6,581 bases of DNA from Nitrososphaeria archaeon (GTDB taxonomy: Archaea > Thermoproteota > Nitrososphaeria > Geothermarchaeales > JDFR-13): contig JALTNJ010000087.1 of the NCBI GenBank assembly GCA_027000765.1, positions 1 to 6,581 on the forward strand. Direction: 5' to 3'. The translations under genes were made by a program, and so were the position numbers. Below the pieces are notes generated by a model. That model was not told where the DNA came from, made no database searches, and saw nothing but the letters and a program-made list of their open reading frames with translations. This document shows positions 1 to 5,527 of this stretch, piece after piece; positions within the stretch are counted from its first letter, which is position 1, and the number at the start of each line of letters is the position of its first letter.

Positions 1-428
1 AAGCCACGCTTTCCCTGACTGATAATGAGATACTGGAGGATGAGGCTACCTCGATATTGATACGGTTTGAAAGCGACGCACCTACGTATATAGATTACAT
101 AGATGTATCGATAACTCTACCAGAAGGCTTGGAATTCAGCGATGGGAGCCATGTATATGAGACTAGAGTCTCGCTTAGCGGACCTACTCTGGACTTCACC
201 ACACCCGAGGTTCGTGCTGTAACACCGGGTACATACAACATATCCGATGTGAAAATATCATATGGATTCAAAGGCGAAGATATAACTCTAGAGCTACAGT
301 TTGATATAACATCATCAAATATCTTAACCGTTAAAGAGAATGTGTTAAACAGATATTTCATTTACTTTGTCATCGCATTAGGTGCTTCAATCGCGATAGC
401 AGTATATATCCGTAGAAGCCTGAGATAA
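1..428 (+). CDS. C-terminal part of a membrane-anchored extracytoplasmic protein (5' end outside window)
   Basis: The reading frame is open from the left edge (first full codon at 3) to a TAA at 426-428, so about 141 residues are visible and the true start lies outside. A TTG at 57 is an internal codon, not a convincing start. Most of the fragment is polar and alternating, with many Thr/Ser/Val/Ile and Gly/Pro turns, which suggests beta-sandwich structure. It ends with one hydrophobic segment (YFIYFVIALGASIAIAVYI) followed by the basic tail RRSLR. That layout fits an outward-facing domain held by a single C-terminal membrane helix with the tail in the cytoplasm. I do not recognise the family. 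An S-layer-associated, sugar-binding or secretion-related surface protein are all possible. It ends 8 bp before the stop of the convergent permease gene. Confidence 0.75.
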   Translation, partial: ATLSLTDNEILEDEATSILIRFESDAPTYIDYIDVSITLPEGLEFSDGSHVYETRVSLSGPTLDFTTPEVRAVTPGTYNISDVKISYGFKGEDITLELQFDITSSNILTVKENVLNRYFIYFVIALGASIAIAVYIRRSLR

Positions 429-436
429 AAGGGTAA

Positions 437-1354
437 TTATATCACGGCTAGATAAGCCAGATATAGGAAGACCGCGATCGCAGCACCGATTACTGGAGAC
501 GCTGCCCATAGAAAAAGCATTTTCTTTAGATACGGTATATTTATTATCCTAAATCTTTTGGTTAAAGCGGGGCCAATCAATGAGATCATCATCAGCTGTG
601 TTAGGGATACTGGTATTCCAAACTGTGTAGCTATTTCTATCAATATTACAGTAGCAAACTGTGCTGCTAATAATGCTGAGATGCTTATGTTATAGATCTT
701 CAAACCTATTTCATATGATACTCCTCCACTTAATAGGAAGAAGCCACTTACAACCATAACGACAAATAGAATAGTTTGAATCAACCCTTCCTCTCCCAGG
801 TAATAAATCAGTCCTAGGGTGTTCGCTCCAAAGACATATGCCAGTGCACCTGTAGTGCTCATTAAAAGCACCTTCTCGGAGATATATCCCCTCCAGTTAC
901 TCTCTCTCAATAAGTGTTTCACCAATAAATATATCAAGCTAGAAATCACTAGTCCAAGCAATGGATACGTTATCCATGCAATAAGCAGTAGCGATAGATA
1001 TCCGGTTTCAAGAGGCCTACCTAGTGAGATAAATATCCCTACAACTCCTCCTGCTAATGTCATGGTTAGTGAGATAGGTATCTTATACTTGTTTCCAAGT
1101 AGAATAAGTATGATTAGACTAACTAAGATTATCGTCAGGAGATTCTGGTCGTGAATTGGAAAGGTCTCAGTGAATTTTCTAAGCTTATTCCCCTCAATCA
1201 GCAATCCGAGTATGGTGCCTAATAATATAACCGGGCTAGCTATTTTACGAAGTATCACAACCGATCGATATGGACCAGATAAAATAGCGGAGTTATTCCC
1301 TGTTATAAAGGCCACTGTAGCTAGTAAAACAAGGGTTATAATTAGGCTTGTCAT
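437..1354 (-). CDS. Divergent PiT-family inorganic phosphate permease
   Basis: A 305-residue, almost entirely hydrophobic protein with the inverted-repeat layout of PiT/PHO4 phosphate transporters. Half 1 has TGNNS at residues 18-22 (in place of GAND) and IPISLT at 92-97 (in place of PVSTT). Half 2 has FGANT at 175-179, SGGVSYEIGLKI at 209-220 (the GG..V..T.G landmark) and IPVSLT at 247-252. Trp-containing helices (AWITYP near 126-131 and LWAASPVIGAAI near the C-terminus) also fit the family. The length is at the short end for PiT. The GAND aspartate is absent in both halves, so substrate or cation coupling may differ. ATG at 1354 is chosen because the first helix starts immediately. GGAG abuts it, with no better alternative. 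It follows the DUF47 gene by 9 bp, the usual partner of PiT transporters. The family is fairly secure; phosphate as substrate is inferred from family and context. Confidence 0.8.
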   Translation of the reverse strand: MTSLIITLVLLATVAFITGNNSAILSGPYRSVVILRKIASPVILLGTILGLLIEGNKLRKFTETFPIHDQNLLTIILVSLIILILLGNKYKIPISLTMTLAGGVVGIFISLGRPLETGYLSLLLIAWITYPLLGLVISSLIYLLVKHLLRESNWRGYISEKVLLMSTTGALAYVFGANTLGLIYYLGEEGLIQTILFVVMVVSGFFLLSGGVSYEIGLKIYNISISALLAAQFATVILIEIATQFGIPVSLTQLMMISLIGPALTKRFRIINIPYLKKMLFLWAASPVIGAAIAVFLYLAYLAVI

Positions 1355-1363
1355 CTCCAGACA

Positions 1364-2047
1364 CTAAGTCCTAATATGTTGTAATGTTATTAAAATTATG
1401 TTGGATGCATCTTCACACAAGTCTTCAAGCTCGTCAATCATATATATGAAGTGAACGAGGTAAGAGAAATAAGGCTCTCTAACCTGTTCCCACTTGCTAT
1501 ATATCTCATCTATAAGGAGATGTTTCATATCGTCTCCCTCTTCTTCTATCTCCTCTATCCTCGTCGTTATATCTATGATATCCTCCCATTCTCCTGAAAT
1601 TACCTTATCAAGTAGTTTAATTAGTTCTTCAATTGACTTCATACTGTGTTTCAAATAGTTTAGGACCTTCTTCTCAATAGCCCTTACCTCTTTTGTCCTA
1701 ATCTTCTCAAAATATTCTCTTCTATAGGTCTCGCCACCTAAGAAATGTATTGTATCCAGGATGTTGTCAAGGATATCCATTAGTGTTATTAAGTAGTTCT
1801 GTAGGCTCACGATTATTGCCCCGTCTAGAATCAATCGAGTTATCTCATTGGATAATCTGTCCCCTTCTTTCTCTAGGTTTTCGATCTCCCTATAAAGATG
1901 ATTCCTCCTATCCGCGTTGCTTTCATACGCTTCAATAAGTAGTTCAACTGCCTTTAGAGACAGATGTGTATGTCTCCTCAGCTCCTGGAATAGAGTTATC
2001 TCCTGTGTTATAAGCATATCCTTAATCCTGGAAAATATATCCTTCAC
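1364..2047 (-). CDS. DUF47 / PhoU-like phosphate transport accessory protein
   Basis: A 227-residue, Leu/Ile/Glu-rich, all-helical soluble protein. It carries the repeated acidic metal-cluster motifs of the PhoU/DUF47 family: ENLEKEGDRL at 57-65, the D91/D94/D98 helix LMDILDNILDTI at 89-100, IEEIEEEGDDM at 164-174, and the C-terminal YMIDELEDLCEDASNII at 202-218. Length is typical for DUF47. Family members are thought to gate or regulate the PiT-type transporter encoded beside them, and here the permease starts 9 bp downstream in the same reading frame. The start is GTG at 2047, supported by GGTG about 5 bases upstream (anti-SD-like). The 35-bp gap from rnhB contains AT-rich stretches but no clear promoter, so co-transcription with rnhB is likely. 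The role is inferred from family and neighbour. Confidence 0.88.
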   Translation of the reverse strand: MKDIFSRIKDMLITQEITLFQELRRHTHLSLKAVELLIEAYESNADRRNHLYREIENLEKEGDRLSNEITRLILDGAIIVSLQNYLITLMDILDNILDTIHFLGGETYRREYFEKIRTKEVRAIEKKVLNYLKHSMKSIEELIKLLDKVISGEWEDIIDITTRIEEIEEEGDDMKHLLIDEIYSKWEQVREPYFSYLVHFIYMIDELEDLCEDASNIILITLQHIRT

Positions 2048-2082
2048 GTTTACACCAGTATTTTAAGGAGTAACTTAAGATT

Positions 2083-2757
2083 TTAAAGGTTTCTATCTTC
2101 TCCAGTATTCTTCCTATTTATTGTTTTATAGGGTTTCCAGCTTCTTCTTATGATATCCACTCCATCTCTCCAATGTTTCTCGAGAAACTTCCTCGTCTTG
2201 GGATCTGATGGATAGCCGCTTCCAATTTCTCCATATACTTTCTTCAGTTTATCAATCTCTTTATCTCTAATAGTCTTCGCTATAATGCTTGCAGATGCAA
2301 CAATGCTATAATTTTCATCAGCCTTATGCTCGCTTATAATGACGCCATTATAACCCTCGATATACTTCGATAGGCGCCTCCTAAATCTCTCTGGATTTGT
2401 ATCACATGCGTCGACATATACTAATGTAATATTATATCCACGGGATACGGCTTCATTTATTATAGACGCATAAAAAAACGCCTCCATCTCATTGAGTCCA
2501 TCCCCATCTTCAACCCACTTATCTATCTCCCTGGGTTCTACAATCTTGACTATAATATCATTTGCAAGTTCCCTTATCAACTGGGATAATGCCTCTCGCT
2601 GCCTGGGAGTATATTTTTTAGAATCCTTGACCACAAGCTTATCAAACCTAGATAGCTGTGATATCCTAGCTATAATTCCTGTAATAACCATGGGGCCAAT
2701 AACTGGCCCTCTACCAGCCTCGTCAATACCCAGTACATAGGTGTTGTCTTCATCCAC
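2083..2757 (-). CDS. rnhB: Ribonuclease HII
   Basis: Cleaves the RNA strand of RNA-DNA hybrids and nicks at misincorporated ribonucleotides using divalent metal. Counting from the GTG at 2757, the protein has 224 residues. It shows the hallmark GIDEAGRGPVIGPM (catalytic D12, E13), VKDSKKYTPRQRE (about 43-55), the third acidic residue in LVYVDACD (D116), and HKADENYSIVASASIIAK with D147. These are the family signatures in the usual order, and the length is typical of archaeal RNase HII. The start is uncertain: TTG at 2763 is also open and would add two residues. The strong SD GGAGGAG lies only 2 bases before TTG but 8 before GTG, so GTG is preferred. The gene start overlaps the end of the THEP1-type NTPase gene by 8 bp (14 bp with TTG), indicating translational coupling. 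Confidence 0.95.
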   Translation of the reverse strand: MDEDNTYVLGIDEAGRGPVIGPMVITGIIARISQLSRFDKLVVKDSKKYTPRQREALSQLIRELANDIIVKIVEPREIDKWVEDGDGLNEMEAFFYASIINEAVSRGYNITLVYVDACDTNPERFRRRLSKYIEGYNGVIISEHKADENYSIVASASIIAKTIRDKEIDKLKKVYGEIGSGYPSDPKTRKFLEKHWRDGVDIIRRSWKPYKTINRKNTGEDRNL

Positions 2758-3292
2758 TACCAATTCTCCTCCTTAACTCCCTCCATATAACCAGTGGAAT
2801 ACCTTCTCTATTTTTGTGTGTAATCATATACAATATGGTCTCCTTATCTGTTTTATAGTCCTTTGAAAGGGTTGTGCTCAGTTTATAGTGGATGGTTAAT
2901 ATCGCTGGTTTATCCGACTTAAGAACTTTCTCAATAGCCTCCCTAAACTTCTTGGAGACCAATTCCATTGGACCTATCTCGTCAACAATAATAAAATCAC
3001 TGTTATTGAGGGCTCTTTCAATGGCGGCGACACCAATCTTCTCTAATGTATCCACATTAACCCTATATTTTCCCACCTTAGGCCCTTCCTTAAAATCTAC
3101 ATGAGCCAACGTCCCAATCTCCTGTGTATCTAATGTCAATATCTTAAATCCTACTCTCCTACCACCTACTCTTTCTTCAAGGGTGATGAATCCCCCTACC
3201 TTATATCCATACAACTTAAGCGTCTCGTAAATCTTCATTACCGCCGTTGTTTTACCAGAACCCGGTGGACCTGTTAGGAAAATCTTTATCAT
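2750..3292 (-). CDS. THEP1-type nucleoside triphosphatase (NTPCR family)
   Basis: A 180-residue P-loop NTPase. Walker A is GPPGSGKT at residues 8-15. The conserved KVGGFITLE follows at 31-39, and GRRVGFKILTLD at 44-55 with GTLAHV at 60-65. Walker B is FIIVDEIGPMEL at 100-111, where the family's usual DEIG.ME motif is kept. These match the archaeal/bacterial THEP1 and human NTPCR proteins, which hydrolyse NTPs with broad base specificity; the physiological role is unsettled. Length is typical. ATG at 3292 is the only start that keeps the first beta strand before the P-loop. No SD is seen, and a TATA box about 30 bp upstream predicts a very short leader. It is the first gene of the leftward cluster and overlaps rnhB by 8-14 bp. 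Confidence 0.93.
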   Translation of the reverse strand: MIKIFLTGPPGSGKTTAVMKIYETLKLYGYKVGGFITLEERVGGRRVGFKILTLDTQEIGTLAHVDFKEGPKVGKYRVNVDTLEKIGVAAIERALNNSDFIIVDEIGPMELVSKKFREAIEKVLKSDKPAILTIHYKLSTTLSKDYKTDKETILYMITHKNREGIPLVIWRELRRRIGSG

Positions 3293-3322
3293 TTTCTAAT
3301 AATAGACATTAAGAAGTGAGAT

Positions 3323-3330
3323 ATTATAAA
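3323..3330 (-). promoter_or_regulatory. TATA box for the THEP1-rnhB-DUF47-permease cluster
   Basis: On the minus strand this reads TTTATAAT, ending 30 bases before the ATG at 3292. With normal archaeal spacing (box centre about 26 bases from the start site), transcription would begin near 3301, giving a leader of roughly 9 bases. That agrees with the absence of an SD before this gene. The same AT-rich core also reads TTATAAATA on the plus strand, so it could help trm1 as well. Confidence 0.6.
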
Positions 3331-3335
3331 TAATC

Positions 3336-3379
3336 ATTTAGGCATTTCCAATTTACGGGAGACTAAGTATCCCCTAAAT
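3336..3379. repeat. Inverted repeat ATTTAGG/CCTAAAT in the divergent promoter region
   Basis: ATTTAGG at 3336-3342 and CCTAAAT at 3373-3379 are perfect 7-base inverted copies separated by 30 bases, between the divergent THEP1 and trm1 genes. A second short pair, GGGA (3357-3360) and TCCC (3370-3373), lies inside. The repeat could be a regulator site, or two promoter-like boxes facing opposite ways: the right copy is a candidate TATA-like element for trm1. Chance is a real possibility at this base composition. Confidence 0.35.
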
Positions 3380-3380
3380 A
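3373..3380 (+). promoter_or_regulatory. Candidate TATA-like box for trm1
   Basis: CCTAAATA would place transcription start near 3403. That leaves a leader of about 25 bases carrying GAGGTG (3413-3418) ahead of the ATG at 3428. If this is the true promoter, the upstream ATGs at 3389 and 3395 are not translated. An alternative is TTATAAATA near 3324-3332, which would start the message near 3354. Confidence 0.4.
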
Positions 3381-3412
3381 GTAATTAGATGTATATGTTG
3401 AGACAATATCTT

Positions 3413-3418
3413 GAGGTG
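3413..3418 (+). promoter_or_regulatory. Shine-Dalgarno site deciding the trm1 start
   Basis: GAGGTG lies 9 bases before the ATG at 3428 and inside the longer reading frame that begins at 3389. No comparable site precedes 3389, so this element argues for the shorter protein. Confidence 0.5.
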
Positions 3419-3427
3419 CCTAGACCA

Positions 3428-4543
3428 ATGGCGAATAAGTCCCAGGATACGATACAGGAGGGTAAGGCCAAGATAATTTTACCGAAGAATGTATTCTATA
3501 ACAAAATGGCTCGTTTCTCCCGTTCTATGGCTATACCAATAATAATTTATGAGTCGATATTGAGAGGTAAGCCACTTGTGGTAGCAGATGCCTTAGCAGC
3601 ATCTGGGGTTAGGGGTATCCGCTACTACCTGGAGTCAGAGGCTATAGATAAGATAGTTTTTAATGATAAGTCGTATTCTGCGTATAAAACAATCTATCAA
3701 AATGTATGTTTAAATGAAATCGATAGTTATGAGATATTTAGGTTTGACGCAAATACATTTTTATCAATATATGGAGAAGGGGTGTTCGACTTTATCGATA
3801 TAGACCCTTTTGGGTCTCCTTCACCGTTTATCGAGACCGCTGTTAGATGTATTAGAAACGAGGGTATCGTAGCGATCACAGCAACTGATTTGACTGCCTT
3901 ATGCGGGTTATATCCTCGTTCAGCCTTTAGAAAATACGGGGCTGTAGTCTACAAAACAGGTTTTTGTCATGAGATTGCACTACGTCTCTTGATAAGAAAC
4001 GTGGTCGAAGCTGCTGGTAGGCAGTTTAAGATTGCTTCTCCTGTGATATCCTATTTTTCCGAGCAATATGCCAGGGTATATCTAAGGGTTCGTAGGGGAA
4101 AACTAAGTTTTCCATATGATGCCATTGGCTACATAGTTATCGATGAGAACAAGATTGATGTGATTGAAGCGTTTAAATTTGATGGTGTGGTCGAGGGAAC
4201 CGTAGTAGGCCCCTTATGGATAGGCCCTCTTCATGATCCAAAATTTGTGAAAAACGTCTTAGAGAGGAATCTATTCAACTATATTGGAGAGACAGAGGAT
4301 CGAAGTAGAGCAGCCAAATTATTTAAGATATTCTTGGAGGAATGGAATATGCCACCCTATTTCTATAATATTCACAAGATGTGTAAAAAAATTGAGATCT
4401 CTCCTCCTCCAGTAAACGATATAATTGAGAAGCTGAAATCCCTCGGTTATAAGGCTTCACGAACCCACTTCACTGGTTATGGAATAAAAACAGATTCTTC
4501 TTCAGAGGACCTATTAGATGTTTTACGTGATTTAGGCCGATAA
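3428..4543 (+). CDS. trm1: tRNA (guanine(26)-N2)-dimethyltransferase
   Basis: Uses S-adenosylmethionine to methylate N2 of G26 in tRNA (m2G, then m2,2G). Counting from the ATG at 3428 (371 residues): EGKAKIILPKNVFYN at 11-25; SAM-binding ADALAASGVRGIRYYLE at 53-69; catalytic-site FIDIDPFGSPSPF at 122-134; ITATDLTALCGLYPRSAFRKYGA at 150-172 in conserved order; and the C-terminal THFTGYGIKTD. Length fits archaeal Trm1. ATG at 3428 is chosen because GAGGTG sits 9 bases before it and ten residues precede EGK, as is usual. ATG at 3389 would add 13 residues (384 in all) but has no SD. Oddities: the family's N-R-D motif after VFYN reads FSRSMAI, lacking the Asp, and no cysteine pair is seen in the C-terminal domain where many homologues have one. 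Its 3' end overlaps rlmE tail-to-tail by 67 bp. Confidence 0.92.
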   Translation: MANKSQDTIQEGKAKIILPKNVFYNKMARFSRSMAIPIIIYESILRGKPLVVADALAASGVRGIRYYLESEAIDKIVFNDKSYSAYKTIYQNVCLNEIDSYEIFRFDANTFLSIYGEGVFDFIDIDPFGSPSPFIETAVRCIRNEGIVAITATDLTALCGLYPRSAFRKYGAVVYKTGFCHEIALRLLIRNVVEAAGRQFKIASPVISYFSEQYARVYLRVRRGKLSFPYDAIGYIVIDENKIDVIEAFKFDGVVEGTVVGPLWIGPLHDPKFVKNVLERNLFNYIGETEDRSRAAKLFKIFLEEWNMPPYFYNIHKMCKKIEISPPPVNDIIEKLKSLGYKASRTHFTGYGIKTDSSSEDLLDVLRDLGR

Positions 4544-5154
4544 TACATACAGATGAAGTAGATCTCGGCACTTCTCTTCCTAGATGCCTTTGGCTTATAT
4601 ATCCGCACATGTCTAAACTTACTCTTGAGTTTCCTAGTTATATTACTTACTCTCCTACCTTCAAAGCTCTTCATAACGAGTATTCCATCTCTCTCCAGAA
4701 AGCGCTCTGCATATTCCAATACCTTCATATTATAATCATAGATAATCTCTGTATCCAACTCCCATATCCCCGTTATATTTGGAGATAAGTCGCTCACAAT
4801 TACATCAACCTTATTCTCACCGAGTATCTCCTCGATTTTAGCAAAAGTATCTTCCTCAAATATATCGCCCTGTACCAGGACTACATTAGGCACCTCTTCA
4901 AACGGCTTTATAGGATTTATATCAACTCCTATAAGAAGTCCATCAATACCAATCCTACTAATAATATACTGTAGCCATCCACCGGGGTATGCTCCTAAAT
5001 CTATCACCCTATCCCCCGGTTTAAATATGCCAAACCGCTTGTCAATATTCTCAAGCTTAAAATATGCTCTACTCCTAACTCCTTTCTTTTTAGCTAACTC
5101 ATAAAATGGATCACGTTCCGCCTTCCTTCTTCTCCATTTCTTTGTCATTTCCAT
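4477..5154 (-). CDS. rlmE: RlmE/FtsJ-type 23S rRNA 2'-O-ribose methyltransferase
   Basis: Transfers methyl from S-adenosylmethionine to a ribose 2'-OH; archaeal members are assigned to large-subunit rRNA (U2552 in E. coli numbering). The 225 residues begin with basic KKWRRRKAERDPFYELAKKKG, then RSRAYFKLENI. The catalytic K-D-K-E tetrad is complete at K33, D122 (SDLSPN), K162 (MKSF) and E197 (SAEIYF). The SAM loop is DLGAYPGGW at 52-60, with Tyr replacing the second Ala of the common DLGAAPGGW, and GVDINP follows at 76-81. ATG at 5154 follows GGGA by 4 bases; ATG at 5148 with 10-base spacing is equally possible. The start lies inside the upstream small gene (44-bp overlap). About 22 residues beyond the methyltransferase fold form a basic, then Ser/Glu-rich, tail encoded opposite the end of trm1. 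Confidence 0.93.
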   Translation of the reverse strand: MEMTKKWRRRKAERDPFYELAKKKGVRSRAYFKLENIDKRFGIFKPGDRVIDLGAYPGGWLQYIISRIGIDGLLIGVDINPIKPFEEVPNVVLVQGDIFEEDTFAKIEEILGENKVDVIVSDLSPNITGIWELDTEIIYDYNMKVLEYAERFLERDGILVMKSFEGRRVSNITRKLKSKFRHVRIYKPKASRKRSAEIYFICMYYRPKSRKTSNRSSEEESVFIP

Positions 5155-5392
5155 CAGTTCCCATATTTATATGTTCCTTATATTTGTTTAACGCCCATTC
5201 CTCAATATATTGACACTTAATCAAATATTCAGGATATCTTGATGAGCATTCCGAGTCATATTGACAAGCTGTACAAAATAGGTCCTTTATAAAGTTTATC
5301 GCTTTTATCCTTGTCTCGGGCCTAACCGTCCTAACGTATCTAATTTTTTCACCTTCAGTAGGTGTTTCAACTTCCTCCTTACTCATCTCCAT
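5111..5392 (-). CDS. Small cysteine-containing protein of unknown function
   Basis: A 93-residue protein from the ATG at 5392 (TTG at 5395 and ATG at 5386 are other possible starts). I do not recognise it. The N-terminus is acidic and likely disordered. A basic stretch, IRYVRTVRPETRIKAINFI, leads into CTACQYDSEC. Cysteines are at 40, 43, 49 and 60 (C-x2-C-x5-C-x10-C), enough to bind one zinc ion or a small iron-sulfur cluster. The C-terminus is charged and low in complexity. The ATG is preferred because a TATA-like box sits 20-28 bases upstream, as for leaderless archaeal messages. It overlaps rlmE by 44 bp, so the two are very likely co-translated, which suggests a link to rRNA modification or ribosome assembly. 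That link is inference from position only. Confidence 0.75.
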   Translation of the reverse strand: MEMSKEEVETPTEGEKIRYVRTVRPETRIKAINFIKDLFCTACQYDSECSSRYPEYLIKCQYIEEWALNKYKEHINMGTDGNDKEMEKKEGGT

Positions 5393-5411
5393 CAACTTCT
5401 CTATTTTTTAA

Positions 5412-5420
5412 AATATTAAG
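5412..5420 (-). promoter_or_regulatory. TATA-like box for the small gene-rlmE operon
   Basis: CTTAATATT on the minus strand covers -28 to -20 relative to the ATG at 5392. This is the spacing expected if transcription starts at or next to that ATG (leaderless). It lies directly downstream of the 5426-5445 inverted repeat. Confidence 0.5.
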
Positions 5421-5425
5421 GTCTA

Positions 5426-5445
5426 ACCGAGTAAAATAACTCGGT
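5426..5445. repeat. Perfect inverted repeat (7-bp arms, 6-base loop)
   Basis: ACCGAGT (5426-5432) and ACTCGGT (5439-5445) are exact inverted copies around AAAATA. The arms are G+C-richer than the surrounding spacer. The repeat lies just upstream of the TATA-like box of the small gene-rlmE operon, where an activator might bind. If transcription instead starts from the stronger box at 5485-5494, it would form a hairpin in the leader. It could also be the end of the tfb transcript, although it is not immediately followed by a long T run. Confidence 0.6.
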
Positions 5446-5462
5446 AGGTAAAAGAGCTTGTT

Positions 5463-5484
5463 AAAAATTTCCCTTCACCAAAAA
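5463..5484 (-). terminator. Candidate T-rich terminator for gar1-tfb
   Basis: Downstream of the tfb stop, the transcribed strand carries two TTTTT runs (at 5480-5484 and 5463-5467) in an AT-rich spacer. Oligo-T runs are typical archaeal termination signals. There is no stem directly before them, so this call is tentative. Confidence 0.35.
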
Positions 5485-5494
5485 TATATTTATA
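5485..5494 (-). promoter_or_regulatory. Alternative TATA box upstream of the small gene-rlmE operon
   Basis: TATAAATATA on the minus strand is a closer match to the archaeal consensus than the box at 5412-5420. It would start transcription near 5463, giving a leader of about 70 bases that includes the 5426-5445 hairpin. No open frame of useful size begins in that leader. The sequence is nearly symmetric in an AT-rich spacer, so chance similarity is possible. Confidence 0.35.
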
Positions 5495-5527
5495 CATATA
5501 GAAAATATAAGTGAAATTGTTGATAAT

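Noticed and set aside
429..436. Dedicated terminator between the left gene and the permease
   Set aside because: The gap is 8 bp and shows no stem or long T run; transcripts probably end inside the neighbouring gene.
1364..1366. TAG between DUF47 and the permease as a possible recoded (pyrrolysine) codon
   Set aside because: Both proteins are complete family members on their own, the second has its own ATG, and nothing here points to a pyrrolysine-using methanogen.
819..1367. Plus-strand open frames of 111 and 65 codons opposite the permease gene
   Set aside because: Both are shadows of the permease gene, without SD, promoter or recognisable protein motifs.
2758..2763. TTG at 2763 as the rnhB start
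   Set aside because: It adds only two residues and is just 2 bases from the SD core; GTG at 2757 has normal spacing. It cannot be ruled out.
5396..5527. C/D box small RNA or other small RNA gene in the spacer
   Set aside because: I could not find paired C (RUGAUGA) and D (CUGA) boxes on either strand; only the inverted repeat and AT-rich promoter-like sequence are supported.
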